From: Lederbergia citri
GTDB taxonomy: Bacteria > Bacillota > Bacilli > Bacillales > Bacillaceae_C
Assembly (NCBI RefSeq): GCF_018343625.1
Contig: NZ_JAGYPG010000002.1
Location: 911,280-975,279, forward strand
Length of the DNA: 64,000 bases
Reading direction: 5' to 3'
Part shown: one piece after another, positions 1 through 8,233 of the stretch
Layout of the letters: each line of letters starts with the position of its first letter
Position numbering within the stretch: the first letter of the stretch is position 1
Translations under genes and position numbers: made by a program
Notes under the pieces: generated by a model
What the model saw: the letters and a program-made list of their open reading frames with translations, nothing else
Database searches by the model: none
What the model was told of the DNA's origin: nothing

Positions 1-236
1 TCCCAAACTCCTTTTTCAGCATTGACGTGGCCAACTAAACCAATTCCGATTGCTATTAAACTATCAGCATTTTGAGTAAAGTCATCAATTGATTCAATGA
101 TGGCAGTAATCGCCTTTTCCTGAGAATCAATATTCATCCGATATTTTTTGCTATTTACAATTGTCCCAGTTTCAGAAACTATCCCTATTTGTATATTTGT
201 TCCACCTACATCTACCCCGAGGACCGCTTTATTCAT
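1..236 (-). CDS. ROK-family sugar kinase, N-terminal part (cut by window edge)
   Basis: The first 78 codons of a gene that starts at 236 and runs off the left edge. The protein opens MNKAVLGVDVGGTNIQIGIV, and D9-V-G-G-T-N is the phosphate-binding signature of ROK glucokinase-type enzymes, which phosphorylate a hexose or amino sugar with ATP in the cytoplasm. There is no N-terminal winged helix, so this is a kinase rather than a ROK repressor. It is the third gene of a minus-strand set with the oxidoreductase and isomerase upstream, and probably phosphorylates the sugar they process. A hairpin lies in the gap before it. The substrate cannot be read from this fragment. Confidence 0.8.
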   Translation of the reverse strand, partial: MNKAVLGVDVGGTNIQIGIVSETGTIVNSKKYRMNIDSQEKAITAIIESIDDFTQNADSLIAIGIGLVGHVNAEKGVW

Positions 237-268
237 GTAAAACCGTACCTTTCCCAATTAATAAAATC

Positions 269-300
269 GCCCCAAAATTATGTTTCAATAATTTCAGGGC
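269..300 (-). terminator. intercistronic hairpin, possible terminator
   Basis: Two 13-base arms (269-281 and 288-300) pair with two imperfect positions around a 6-base loop, and a T-rich run follows on the minus strand. It lies between the oxidoreductase and the ROK kinase, so it may partly terminate or stabilise the message. The tail is weak, so read-through is likely. Confidence 0.4.
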
Positions 301-323
301 TTTCTTTAGTCTTGGATGATGTT

Positions 324-1448
324 TTATAAAGTTACAGAAGTGGATGTCGCTAAAGTATCAAGTTCTTCAGCTGAAACCTCTTCTCCGCGTTTATCAGAAA
401 GATAGATTCCATCACTAATCAACATTGTTTGCAAGGCAATTTCTGCAGTTGGCAATAACTCCACCCTGCCTTGAAGTGCTGCAATCCAATGATGCTGAGA
501 TGAATCGTAAGCGTCCTCATTTTCTCTTAGATTATGCCAACGATAATCCATTAAATCTAAGTTTACCGTACTATCCATATCTATATCAGAAATAGTAGAA
601 TGGAAGCTAAATTGATTTTGCGGACCCTCACCAAATACAGGTAAGCGAATTCCTCCCTTTGAACCTAAAATGCTAGGACCTTCAAAACCGCCTAAATGAA
701 CAGACCAAGACTCGATTATATCAAGCGTAAGGTTATTTTTGAATTTAACGAATCCTAATGCCAACTCTTCGACATCAAAGCCGCTCTCCTCACGTCTTTT
801 TGGATCCATATCCATCTCTTGGTACACTTTTCCGGAAATGCGAGTTGGGGTCGGTAAATCTAGCAAGTAAAGCATTTGCGCAATATGATAGACTCCCATA
901 TCAATAAGTGCGCCGCCGGTAGCAGTTTCTTTTTTCGTGAAAAATTTCGTACCATAGCCGTCAACAAACGGACGATTTCTTCTTCTAAAGCCAGTTGAGC
1001 GAGCATGATAAATATTCCCTAGTTTTCCTCCATCAATCAAGGCTTTTGCCGCTTTTGTTTCTTTGCGATAAATAGTTCCTAACTGAATATGAAGCATGTT
1101 TCCAGTTTCTTTTGCCGTTTCGACCATTCTTTTCCCATCAAAATATGTACCGGCAATTGGCTTTTCACAATATACATGTTTTCCTGCTTCTAATGCAGCA
1201 ATCGTCATTGGAGCGTGGAAATTATTATGTAAGCATACATCCACAGCTTCAATATCATCTCGACTTAAAAGCTCACGATAATCAGTGTACACACTTGGAA
1301 TATTGTATTGTTCGGCTACTCTTCGCGCTTCTTGCTCATTTACGTCACATACTGCTACAATTTCCGCATCTGGAATGCTTGCATAGTTACTTAAGTGTGA
1401 TTTTCCAATTTGACCTACACCAATAACTCCAATTCGTATCTTTCTCAT
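324..1448 (-). CDS. Gfo/Idh/MocA-family NAD(P)-dependent oxidoreductase
   Basis: A cytosolic dehydrogenase of about 374 residues, normal for the family. The Rossmann motif GVIGVGQIG is at residues 7-15, the family Glu-Lys-Pro near 95-97 carries the catalytic lysine, and a D-M-G-V-Y-H motif near 185 fits the substrate-binding Asp/His. Such enzymes oxidise or epimerise a sugar, inositol or sugar acid with NAD(P). An upstream ATG at 1451 is possible, but the GGAGGG site spaces better to the ATG at 1448. It lies 32 bases downstream of the isomerase gene and is probably cotranscribed with it under the ROK repressor. The substrate is unknown; a dehydrogenase/isomerase pair suggests an inositol-like or uncommon sugar route. 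Confidence 0.88.
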   Translation of the reverse strand: MRKIRIGVIGVGQIGKSHLSNYASIPDAEIVAVCDVNEQEARRVAEQYNIPSVYTDYRELLSRDDIEAVDVCLHNNFHAPMTIAALEAGKHVYCEKPIAGTYFDGKRMVETAKETGNMLHIQLGTIYRKETKAAKALIDGGKLGNIYHARSTGFRRRNRPFVDGYGTKFFTKKETATGGALIDMGVYHIAQMLYLLDLPTPTRISGKVYQEMDMDPKRREESGFDVEELALGFVKFKNNLTLDIIESWSVHLGGFEGPSILGSKGGIRLPVFGEGPQNQFSFHSTISDIDMDSTVNLDLMDYRWHNLRENEDAYDSSQHHWIAALQGRVELLPTAEIALQTMLISDGIYLSDKRGEEVSAEELDTLATSTSVTL

Positions 1449-1480
1449 CATATCCCTCCAATTTTATTCATCAATCAATC

Positions 1481-2287
1481 TTATAGAGTTGCTAAAAGAC
1501 GTTTTACCGTTCCTAATATCCATTCCATCTCAACATATTGATTCTTATCAGCATTATATTCAATGCCCCAATACCCATCAAAGCCATTTTCTTGCAGCAT
1601 ACGAATTTTATCTTGCGCATCCTCCGCTACGGCCGTTCTTGCATCAAAATGCGTATGACATACCCATGGAGCTACCATTTCATCGCCTTTTTCAGCCTCT
1701 TCTCTCCATCTGCCAATATGAAGGAGGATTCCAAAGTTCGGATGATCCACCGCTTCAGCGATTTTCTTCATTTGGACAGGGCTCAACGAAGGTCCAATAT
1801 GATTTTCAGGTCCAACCATATAGCCATTTTGTGCTCCGCGCTCGCAATATTCTCGGTAGTGTTTCACGATATATTCGAACTGCTCATCAGTCATATTCAT
1901 ATCAAACGCAGGATCATTGCCGAATACGCCACCAGTGTCAATACGCACGGTTTTGGCGCCGAGAATTTCCGCAGCATTAAGATGGCCAAGAGCATTTTGG
2001 TAAAGTTGTTCACGCTTGTCTGGATCGGCATCCCAAATATGTGCACCATCAACTGCATAGTTGATTAATGTAAGACCTTTTTCATCCATAGCTTCGCGTA
2101 CTTTTTTCAAGAATTCTTCATCAGGCACTCTTGAAAAATCTGGTTCACCAATAGTAAATTGCCCGTTCCAAATATCCACTGTGTCTAATCCATAACGATA
2201 TTTCACTGACTCCAAATACCCGAAAATATCCATTTTCCCCTCTAGAAACGTGTTGAAGAAAGAATAACCACCAATTGAAATCTTCAC
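1481..2287 (-). CDS. sugar phosphate isomerase/epimerase (xylose-isomerase-like TIM barrel)
   Basis: 268 residues with the pattern of the AP-endonuclease-2/xylose-isomerase barrel. Putative metal ligands are E161 in G-P-E-N-H, the H213-x-D215 pair, and E243 in G-I-E-Y-N. Members isomerise or epimerise sugars, inosose or hydroxypyruvate using a divalent metal. Translation starts at GTG (2285-2287), eight bases after a GGGAGG site; no ATG fits as well. This is the first gene of the module, and the palindrome at 2318-2346 lies 31 bases upstream, where a repressor would block it. The exact substrate cannot be deduced. Confidence 0.85.
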   Translation of the reverse strand: MKISIGGYSFFNTFLEGKMDIFGYLESVKYRYGLDTVDIWNGQFTIGEPDFSRVPDEEFLKKVREAMDEKGLTLINYAVDGAHIWDADPDKREQLYQNALGHLNAAEILGAKTVRIDTGGVFGNDPAFDMNMTDEQFEYIVKHYREYCERGAQNGYMVGPENHIGPSLSPVQMKKIAEAVDHPNFGILLHIGRWREEAEKGDEMVAPWVCHTHFDARTAVAEDAQDKIRMLQENGFDGYWGIEYNADKNQYVEMEWILGTVKRLLATL

Positions 2288-2317
2288 TTTTAAAAACCTC
2301 CCTAGACTTTGCTTGAA

Positions 2318-2346
2318 TTAATTATTCCAGTGGATGAAATAATTAA
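2318..2346. promoter_or_regulatory. palindromic operator candidate for the ROK repressor
   Basis: Arms TTAATTATTCCA and TGAAATAATTAA match at 11 of 12 positions around a 5-base centre. AT-rich arms with inner TTC/GAA-like bases are usual for ROK (NagC/XylR) operators. It sits between the ROK regulator gene and the start of the isomerase gene. That the adjacent regulator binds it is inference. Confidence 0.55.
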
Positions 2347-2407
2347 CCATATTATATCATTATGGTCGAATTAATCAATATATTACGAGAATTGAAACAA
2401 CCAAAAA

Positions 2408-3529
2408 TCACTGGATTGTTTTTGTTCTAAACATTTGATGAAGACCAAGTGTTGCAGCTCCGATGGCTGGTCCATAGTCCTTCCAAAAAGAAACTTTGAC
2501 AGTCGTTGGCTCCTCCGCTTCTTCATATTGATCAATAAGTGTAATCAAAAGGTTAGAGAGTTTCTCATTAGAAGCAACCCAACCACTAATGATCAATTGC
2601 TCAGGGTTCATCAATTGAAGAACATTGCCGCAATATTTAGCTATATTCTGCATTACCTTATCTAAATCTTCCTTAAATGGCTCTTTCCCTTCCAAAGCAA
2701 GCTGAACATATTTATCGATAACGGCTTCTGGTTCATCATGTTTAAGATCTTTTGGATATTGCGTTTTCAACCTTTGGGCCAATTTGTCGATACCATAATG
2801 ATAAAAGTCTCCGATTTTTCCAGCCTGATTTGTAGCACCTCGATAAATTTGATTATTAATAACGAAACCCGCTCCTATACCATAATCAACGAGAATGTAA
2901 GCAATTGTTTGCTTTCCTTTTGCCGCTCCACTGAATCGTTCCGCAAAACTTGCTGCTTCAATATCGTTTACTAGATGGATTGGGATATCAAACTTCTCAG
3001 TCAGCAATGATTTTAACGGAAAATCTCTAATCTGTAAGTATTTTGACCCCAATACTGTTTCTTGGATTTCATCAAGTATTCCAGGAACGGAAATACCGAT
3101 CCACTTAATTAAACTACGATCCACACCTTGTTTTTTAATGAATGCTTCTATTGTCTTTGGGAGCTTCTTACGCAAAGATTCTTCCCCGATAAAACTATCG
3201 AGCTTATTCATTGAAATAACTTCTCCGCGCAAATTCAGCAGAACAAACCTTGAAGATGCTTTTGATACATCAACGCCCACAACAAAACCGTTATTGGCGT
3301 TAATATCTAGCATTGTCATTTTCCGTCCAACTCCGGAACCAGACGTACCTGTTTCGTGAACGAATCCCTCATTCATGATTTCCTCTACTAATACAGAGAC
3401 AGTAGTTGGACTTAGCTTTGTAAGCCTCGCTAGCTCCACTCTTGAAATCGGACCATGTAAATAAATAAGATTTAATAAAAGGGATTTATTGATCTCCCTT
3501 AACATCTGCTGATTTCCCCTGATTTTCAT
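2408..3529 (-). CDS. ROK-family transcriptional repressor without the zinc motif
   Basis: About 373 residues. A winged helix-turn-helix spans residues 10-65 (S-R-V-E-L-A-R-L-T-K-L-S as recognition unit) and a ROK sugar-sensing domain follows. The position of the ATP loop reads G-V-D-V-S-K-A-S instead of D-x-G-G-T, as expected for a regulator. Unlike the two other ROK regulators here, it has no C-x-C-G-x-x-G-C zinc cluster; that segment reads G-K-I-G-D-F-Y-H. The ATG at 3529 is eight bases from an AAGG site; an upstream GTG overlaps the site. It stands alone between the amino-sugar operon and the isomerase module and probably represses the latter. The inducer is unknown. Confidence 0.87.
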   Translation of the reverse strand: MKIRGNQQMLREINKSLLLNLIYLHGPISRVELARLTKLSPTTVSVLVEEIMNEGFVHETGTSGSGVGRKMTMLDINANNGFVVGVDVSKASSRFVLLNLRGEVISMNKLDSFIGEESLRKKLPKTIEAFIKKQGVDRSLIKWIGISVPGILDEIQETVLGSKYLQIRDFPLKSLLTEKFDIPIHLVNDIEAASFAERFSGAAKGKQTIAYILVDYGIGAGFVINNQIYRGATNQAGKIGDFYHYGIDKLAQRLKTQYPKDLKHDEPEAVIDKYVQLALEGKEPFKEDLDKVMQNIAKYCGNVLQLMNPEQLIISGWVASNEKLSNLLITLIDQYEEAEEPTTVKVSFWKDYGPAIGAATLGLHQMFRTKTIQ

Positions 3530-3710
3530 ACTACACACCTTCTAAAATATTTTATGTAAAATTATTATGATTATGGGAGTTTGTACTCTTATTATACATG
3601 AAACAGGGAAATATTAACTTCTTCGTTTGGAGTGGAATAGTAACAATGGTAATTAGTTTGTGGAATTCGTGAATAAAGTTGAAATCGGAACAGGAATTGA
3701 TGAAAGCTTA

Positions 3711-3736
3711 AAAAAACAGACCCACATGAGTCTGCT
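3711..3736 (-). terminator. rho-independent terminator of the amino-sugar operon
   Basis: CAGAC/GTCTG stem with an eight-base loop, followed by seven T on the minus strand, directly after the serine-hydrolase stop codon. Confidence 0.75.
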
Positions 3737-4780
3737 TTAAAACTCCGCTCGTATTAAGTTATGCAGCCTCGGTCTCAATCTTAGGATTCCCTGCTGATTT
3801 TTGGCATGCACTCGGTTTGTTAATAAAATGACGTGAAGCTGAATTTCTGGATCGAACCATATGCTAGTTCCGGTAAAACCAGTATGCCCATATGATGAAT
3901 CAGAGAACAGGTCCCCACAAGATAATTTTGGACTTTTCATTTGCCAGCCTAAGCCTCTTCCCTCTTCATCAAATGGTGTAAAATTCCGTTTAGAAAGCGC
4001 CAAAGCCGCTGGTGATATAATCTGCTTTCCTTTAAACTTTCCGCCATCTTCAATCATCTCGGCAAAATTGGCTAAATCTTTCACCGTAGAAAATAATCCG
4101 GCGTGTCCACTTACTCCACCCATTGATTCGGCGTTTTCATCATGAACGATGCCATATTTGTAATCATTTTGTTTTTCACAGAATTCCGTCGCCGCAAATC
4201 GCTTACGATTAAGATTGAGGTTAAATCCTGTTTCATGCATTTCTAATGGAGTTAGAATTTCTCTTGAAACATAATTCGCAAATGGTTCGCCTACTACTTT
4301 TTCAATTAATGAGGCAAGTAAAATAAAGCCTAAATCACTATAAACCACTCTTTCACCAATGGGATTTTCAAGTTCCTCGTCACAAATTTTTTCAATGATT
4401 TGTTCCGTATATAATTCATCTTTGTAAAATGGCCTATGCGCAGGCAAACCAGATGTATGCGTCAGCAAATGACGTATTCTTACCTCCTCTTTGCCATTTT
4501 TACTGAACGAAGAGAAAAAATAGGAAATGGAGTCATCCAGCCGTATCTCCCCTTTATCCAATAATTGCAATGTGGCCGTCATGGTTGTTACAATTTTCGT
4601 TAATGAAGCAAGGTCGAAAACCGTATCCATTTGCATTGGTTCCTTCGAGGGAGCGAGAGTTCGATACCCAACAGCCTCTTCTAAAACTGGATTGCCTTTA
4701 TAAGATATGTATATCGCAGCTCCTGGAATATTTTCTAAATCAATTTCTTTTTGTAAGAAACGAATGACTTTTTCTTTCAT
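3737..4780 (-). CDS. cytosolic serine hydrolase of the beta-lactamase/AmiE-like family
   Basis: 347 residues with penicillin-binding-protein-like active-site motifs: S59-L-T-K62, Y147-S-D149, and H-T-G-F-T-G near 300 in place of K-T-G. There is no signal peptide or membrane segment, so it should act inside the cell, unlike B. subtilis AmiE (YbbE), which is secreted. The family contains esterases, D-amino peptidases and N-acetylmuramyl-L-alanine amidases. It is the last gene of an operon with AnmK and a BadF-type kinase, so release of a lactyl or peptide group from imported muropeptides is a reasonable inference. An AAGGTGG site precedes the ATG. Confidence 0.82.
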   Translation of the reverse strand: MKEKVIRFLQKEIDLENIPGAAIYISYKGNPVLEEAVGYRTLAPSKEPMQMDTVFDLASLTKIVTTMTATLQLLDKGEIRLDDSISYFFSSFSKNGKEEVRIRHLLTHTSGLPAHRPFYKDELYTEQIIEKICDEELENPIGERVVYSDLGFILLASLIEKVVGEPFANYVSREILTPLEMHETGFNLNLNRKRFAATEFCEKQNDYKYGIVHDENAESMGGVSGHAGLFSTVKDLANFAEMIEDGGKFKGKQIISPAALALSKRNFTPFDEEGRGLGWQMKSPKLSCGDLFSDSSYGHTGFTGTSIWFDPEIQLHVILLTNRVHAKNQQGILRLRPRLHNLIRAEF

Positions 4781-4792
4781 TTCAACACCACC

Positions 4793-5746
4793 TTAAAGCT
4801 GTTTTCGATATTTCCGATATTCTTTCCAAATTTGATAACCCATTTTTCCATAAAAATCAACAATAGTCGTCCAATCAATAACAATCTTATTGATTCCTCG
4901 GCTGCGCAAAATCGCAATACCTGCCAACACAGCAGCTAAGCCATATCCATTCCCTCGCTCTGCGGAATCTACACCTACCGACCCGATTCCCCCAAGAGGT
5001 TCGGAAAACAACGGCGCCCAGTACACATTGTTATAGATGACTGGAGAATGTTCATCACTAATCCGACAAGAACCAATGATTCTTCCTGCTTTCTTTAAAA
5101 CAACAAATTCTCTCCCTGTACCGCCCTTTTGAAAATAGCGAATCGTTTCATACTCCCATCTGCCTGGAAAAACGCGATTCATAAACGTTAACATTTCACC
5201 TTTATCTTCTAATGTTAAAACCTCTATTTCTACTCCATCAAGCGCAGGCATTTCTGATTTCACCGATGGATCATAATTTGCAAGCAAATCATATTCATTT
5301 CCTACATACTCATAACCTTTTTGTTCGAACCATTTTCCGCTTTTTTCATATTCAGCTGGAACACTCGGAAAATAGTGCAGTGGATCTCCTCCCAGTTGGA
5401 TTTCCTTTGCACCATCCGCCTTTAATGCCGATTCCGCTTTTTCTACCAGCAAAGAACCTATTCCCTTATTTCGTTCATTCTTATTAACGACTAAAACTTG
5501 AATCCAGCCAACATCAGTAGGCATTGGTACTGGCATAGGATCTTGCCAACGTTTACTAATGATAAAACCAATTACGTCATCGTCGTCATTAACCGCCATC
5601 CATGAGCCTGGAAGAAACACATTTTCATCTTCGAAGCTATTTTGCTTAAATAACTCTTTCCGCATTGGAAATTCTGCTGAAAATTCACGGTTCCATAAAT
5701 CTACTAATTCATTTAATCTATTAATATTAATTGGAATAATCCTCAT
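4793..5746 (-). CDS. tandem GNAT N-acetyltransferase
   Basis: 317 residues made of two GNAT folds. Acetyl-CoA loops are visible as N-E-R-N-K-G-I-G-S-L-L near residues 100-110 and A-E-R-G-N-G-Y-G-L-A near 262-271; the second lacks some typical bases of a functional loop. The ATG overlaps the anmK stop (ATGA), which indicates translational coupling, and its ribosome site GGAGGT lies in the last anmK codons. The gene spacing to the hydrolase is 12 bases. The substrate is not visible; in this context an amino sugar or a peptide amine is possible. Confidence 0.82.
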   Translation of the reverse strand: MRIIPININRLNELVDLWNREFSAEFPMRKELFKQNSFEDENVFLPGSWMAVNDDDDVIGFIISKRWQDPMPVPMPTDVGWIQVLVVNKNERNKGIGSLLVEKAESALKADGAKEIQLGGDPLHYFPSVPAEYEKSGKWFEQKGYEYVGNEYDLLANYDPSVKSEMPALDGVEIEVLTLEDKGEMLTFMNRVFPGRWEYETIRYFQKGGTGREFVVLKKAGRIIGSCRISDEHSPVIYNNVYWAPLFSEPLGGIGSVGVDSAERGNGYGLAAVLAGIAILRSRGINKIVIDWTTIVDFYGKMGYQIWKEYRKYRKQL

Positions 5747-6915
5747 AAACTACCTCCAAATTTTCCTCCGTTAGGCGGAAGTGTGATTGAACCAAGAATG
5801 ACCGCCCGTTTAGCTCCTGTTGCCTTTGGAACGTTTGCCGATTCTCCATTCATTGTTTCATTACCTAAGATCGCAAATGCAATCGCTTCCTTTGCTTCAG
5901 ATGAAAAGCCGATGTCTTCTTGTGTTAATACGGTGATATTCGGCATTATTTCTCTAATCATCTGTAATAATGTTTTGTTATATCCGCCTCCACCACCAAC
6001 AATCATCTCATCGACTTCTGTTTTCGGAAAAATAAACTGCTTATAAGAATCCGTAATCGATAGTGCTGTAAAATAGGTAGCCGTTGCAATCAGATCATCA
6101 GTAGGTAAATGGCCGTAAGTCTGAAGAATTTGCTTTGTAAATTGCGAGCCAAATAGTTCGCGGCCTGTCGATTTCGGTGGTGTCATTTTGAAAAAATCAA
6201 TATTCAACCACGATTGTGCAATATCTTTATGTACATTTCCTTTAGATGCCCAAATCCCATCTTGATCAAAAGGTTCGCCCTTCAATATTTTACAAAGCTC
6301 ATCTATCACCATATTCCCTGGCCCTGTGTCAAAAGCGACAATATCATCCAAAGTTGCTTGTTTCGGGATAACGGTTACATTTCCAATCCCACCGATGTTT
6401 TGCAGCGCTCGTCCCTTTGAATTGCTGCGGTATAATAGATAATCTGCATAAGGAACAAGGGGTGCCCCCTCTCCACCAGCAGCCATATCCATCGATCTGA
6501 AATTCGACATGACTGTAGTGCCAATTTCATAGGCAATAATAGCAGGTTCACCTATTTGCAATGTCGATTTTACAAGACTTCCATCTTGTTTTGGTATATG
6601 ATAGATCGTCTGCCCGTGTGAAGCAATGAAATCAATATCCCTTAGCGACACATTAGATTTTTTGCATACTGCTTTTACAGCATCTGCGAATAAATAGCCT
6701 AGTTTAAAATTTAAGCTACAAACTAAAGCTGAATTAGAATCCTTCACATCCATGCATTGTAATATTTCTCTCGCTACATCCGCAGCAAAGGGCAATGTAG
6801 TAAACTCTAGCAAATCGACTTTGGTATTTAAGCCAAATCCTCTTAATCTCACTAGTGCTGCATCAATTCCGTCAACAGATGTCCCTGACATTAAACCGAC
6901 GGCGAGCTTTTCCAT
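5743..6915 (-). CDS. anmK: anhydro-N-acetylmuramic acid kinase
   Basis: 390 residues, slightly longer than the Escherichia enzyme. The N-terminal G-L-M-S-G-T-S-V-D-G-I-D-A-A motif (residues 7-20) and F-D-T-G-P-G-N-M-V-I-D (near 185-195, with the expected catalytic Asp) are diagnostic. AnmK opens the 1,6-anhydro ring of anhydro-MurNAc and phosphorylates it to MurNAc-6-phosphate in one step, in the cytoplasm. It starts one base after the BadF-kinase stop codon. anmK is typical of Gram-negative recycling, where lytic transglycosylases make anhydro-muropeptides; here it sits in a Gram-positive operon. No murQ etherase is seen next to it. Confidence 0.93.
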   Translation of the reverse strand: MEKLAVGLMSGTSVDGIDAALVRLRGFGLNTKVDLLEFTTLPFAADVAREILQCMDVKDSNSALVCSLNFKLGYLFADAVKAVCKKSNVSLRDIDFIASHGQTIYHIPKQDGSLVKSTLQIGEPAIIAYEIGTTVMSNFRSMDMAAGGEGAPLVPYADYLLYRSNSKGRALQNIGGIGNVTVIPKQATLDDIVAFDTGPGNMVIDELCKILKGEPFDQDGIWASKGNVHKDIAQSWLNIDFFKMTPPKSTGRELFGSQFTKQILQTYGHLPTDDLIATATYFTALSITDSYKQFIFPKTEVDEMIVGGGGGYNKTLLQMIREIMPNITVLTQEDIGFSSEAKEAIAFAILGNETMNGESANVPKATGAKRAVILGSITLPPNGGKFGGSL

Positions 6916-6916
6916 A

Positions 6917-7822
6917 CTATATTCCCTCTTTTAAATATAATTTTGCAGCCGACAAAGCTCCAATAGCAGGCGTAGCGTCATTTCTTATGTATTCCACATT
7001 GCCAACAAGTTTTTGTAGAGTTCCTTCAAATTCCGCTTTGACGTATGGGTTTTTTTCTAATAAAGAGCCCTTGCACCCAACTTTCAAAGGCAGTTCCAGT
7101 TCTAATTTATTAAATAGAGAGTAAGTCTGCTTTGCGAGTTCAACGCCAGCATCAAGGAAATATCTTTTGGCGTTTTCATCTCCCCTCTCAGCTTCCGTAA
7201 ATAGGAAAGACGAGACAGAAGCAATCTCCCCTTTAGGAGCATTATAGATGAAACCTTTTAGCCCATCTGCCGAAGTGATTCCTAATTCTCGCATTAGCCT
7301 ATGAGAAAGTGGAGAATATGGCAGTCCCTCATCGGCTTCTTTCGTTATTTTCCGAAAAGCTTGAATGGCAATATCGTAGGCGCTTCCATAGTCTCCTAAA
7401 ATATGCCCCCAACCACCCGAGTAGCCTTCTTTTTCTCCATTTCTTCCATAAGATATGGAGCCCGTCCCAGCAATCGTTAAAATGCCGTTTTGATCATCCA
7501 ATAGGGCGTGATAAGCAAGGACAGCATCATTGACAAAAATTACAGGGATGTTCGTTTTATCAGAAAAAAAAGCTTCAAACCGTTTACGATTACCCTCTGC
7601 TTCAATTCCTGCCACTCCAGCAACTATGGCTGCACATTTATTTCCAAATTCGTTATACAAACATGCTGAGGCTGCTTCCCAAACGTTATCCAATGCTTCA
7701 CTAAAATTCACATTTGGATTACCATAACCCGTTTCAATTTGGAATAATATATTTTTATTAGAATCCATGATTAATCCAGTCGTCTTGGTACCGCCTGCAT
7801 CAATTCCAATTGTATAGGACAT
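6917..7822 (-). CDS. BadF/BadG-type N-acetyl amino-sugar kinase
   Basis: About 301 residues of the BadF/BadG/BcrA/BcrD ATPase fold. The opening S-Y-T-I-G-I-D-A-G-G-T-K-T is the first phosphate loop, and I-A-G-T-G-S-I near residue 118 with G-G-W-G-H-I-L-G-D-Y-G-S-A is the family signature of GlcNAc/MurNAc kinases (eukaryotic NagK, clostridial MurK). It likely phosphorylates GlcNAc and/or MurNAc at C6. The ATG at 7822 is six bases from GGGGG; the ATG at 7828 touches the site. First gene of the four-gene operon with anmK, which strengthens the cell-wall salvage reading. GlcNAc versus MurNAc preference cannot be read. Confidence 0.85.
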   Translation of the reverse strand: MSYTIGIDAGGTKTTGLIMDSNKNILFQIETGYGNPNVNFSEALDNVWEAASACLYNEFGNKCAAIVAGVAGIEAEGNRKRFEAFFSDKTNIPVIFVNDAVLAYHALLDDQNGILTIAGTGSISYGRNGEKEGYSGGWGHILGDYGSAYDIAIQAFRKITKEADEGLPYSPLSHRLMRELGITSADGLKGFIYNAPKGEIASVSSFLFTEAERGDENAKRYFLDAGVELAKQTYSLFNKLELELPLKVGCKGSLLEKNPYVKAEFEGTLQKLVGNVEYIRNDATPAIGALSAAKLYLKEGI

Positions 7823-7936
7823 TCCCATCCCCCTTGCAATGAAATATTATTTCTCGAAATGTATTTTTAGTATAAAGTTAAATTTCACACATAATTTTAT
7901 CTTCGAATAATGCATGAATCAACAGAAAATTAAAAT

Positions 7937-7957
7937 AAGGCACAAAGATTGCGCCTT
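7937..7957 (-). terminator. terminator after the small coiled-coil gene
   Basis: Nine-base stem with one wobble pair and a three-base loop, followed by ATTTTAATTTT on the minus strand, 11 bases after the stop at 7969. Confidence 0.6.
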
Positions 7958-7968
7958 GTATTGTATGA

Positions 7969-8154
7969 TTATTTATTTTCTAATTCGGACAGCCTGCGGT
8001 TAAGATTCTGGAGTTCACGTTCGATTCCTTCCAATTGTTTTTCTAATGGATGAAGATTGCCTTTAACAAATTCAAGTTTTTCCAAATCGTGCTGTAGTCT
8101 CACATAATCCGCTTTGAGATCCTCTATCTTATATTGAATTTCCTTTTTGGTCAT
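7969..8154 (-). CDS. small coiled-coil protein (SE1832-like)
   Basis: 61 residues, charged and strongly helical, with heptads of Leu/Ile over most of its length (for example L-E-K-L-E, L-E-K-Q-L-E, L-N-R-R-L-S-E-L-E). It resembles a small Bacillales-wide family of unknown role named after SE1832 of Staphylococcus; I recall the family but could not compare it. The ATG at 8154 is eight bases from AGAAGG; the GTG at 8163 overlaps the site. It is a single-gene unit with its own terminator, divergent from the phosphotransferase. A structural or adaptor role is only a guess. Confidence 0.72.
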   Translation of the reverse strand: MTKKEIQYKIEDLKADYVRLQHDLEKLEFVKGNLHPLEKQLEGIERELQNLNRRLSELENK

Positions 8155-8233
8155 GTTTATCACCTTCTTACATCCAGAATGGTAAAATCATAACATACAT
8201 ACGGAAAGTTATCGAAGAAACTGGAGGTATATC

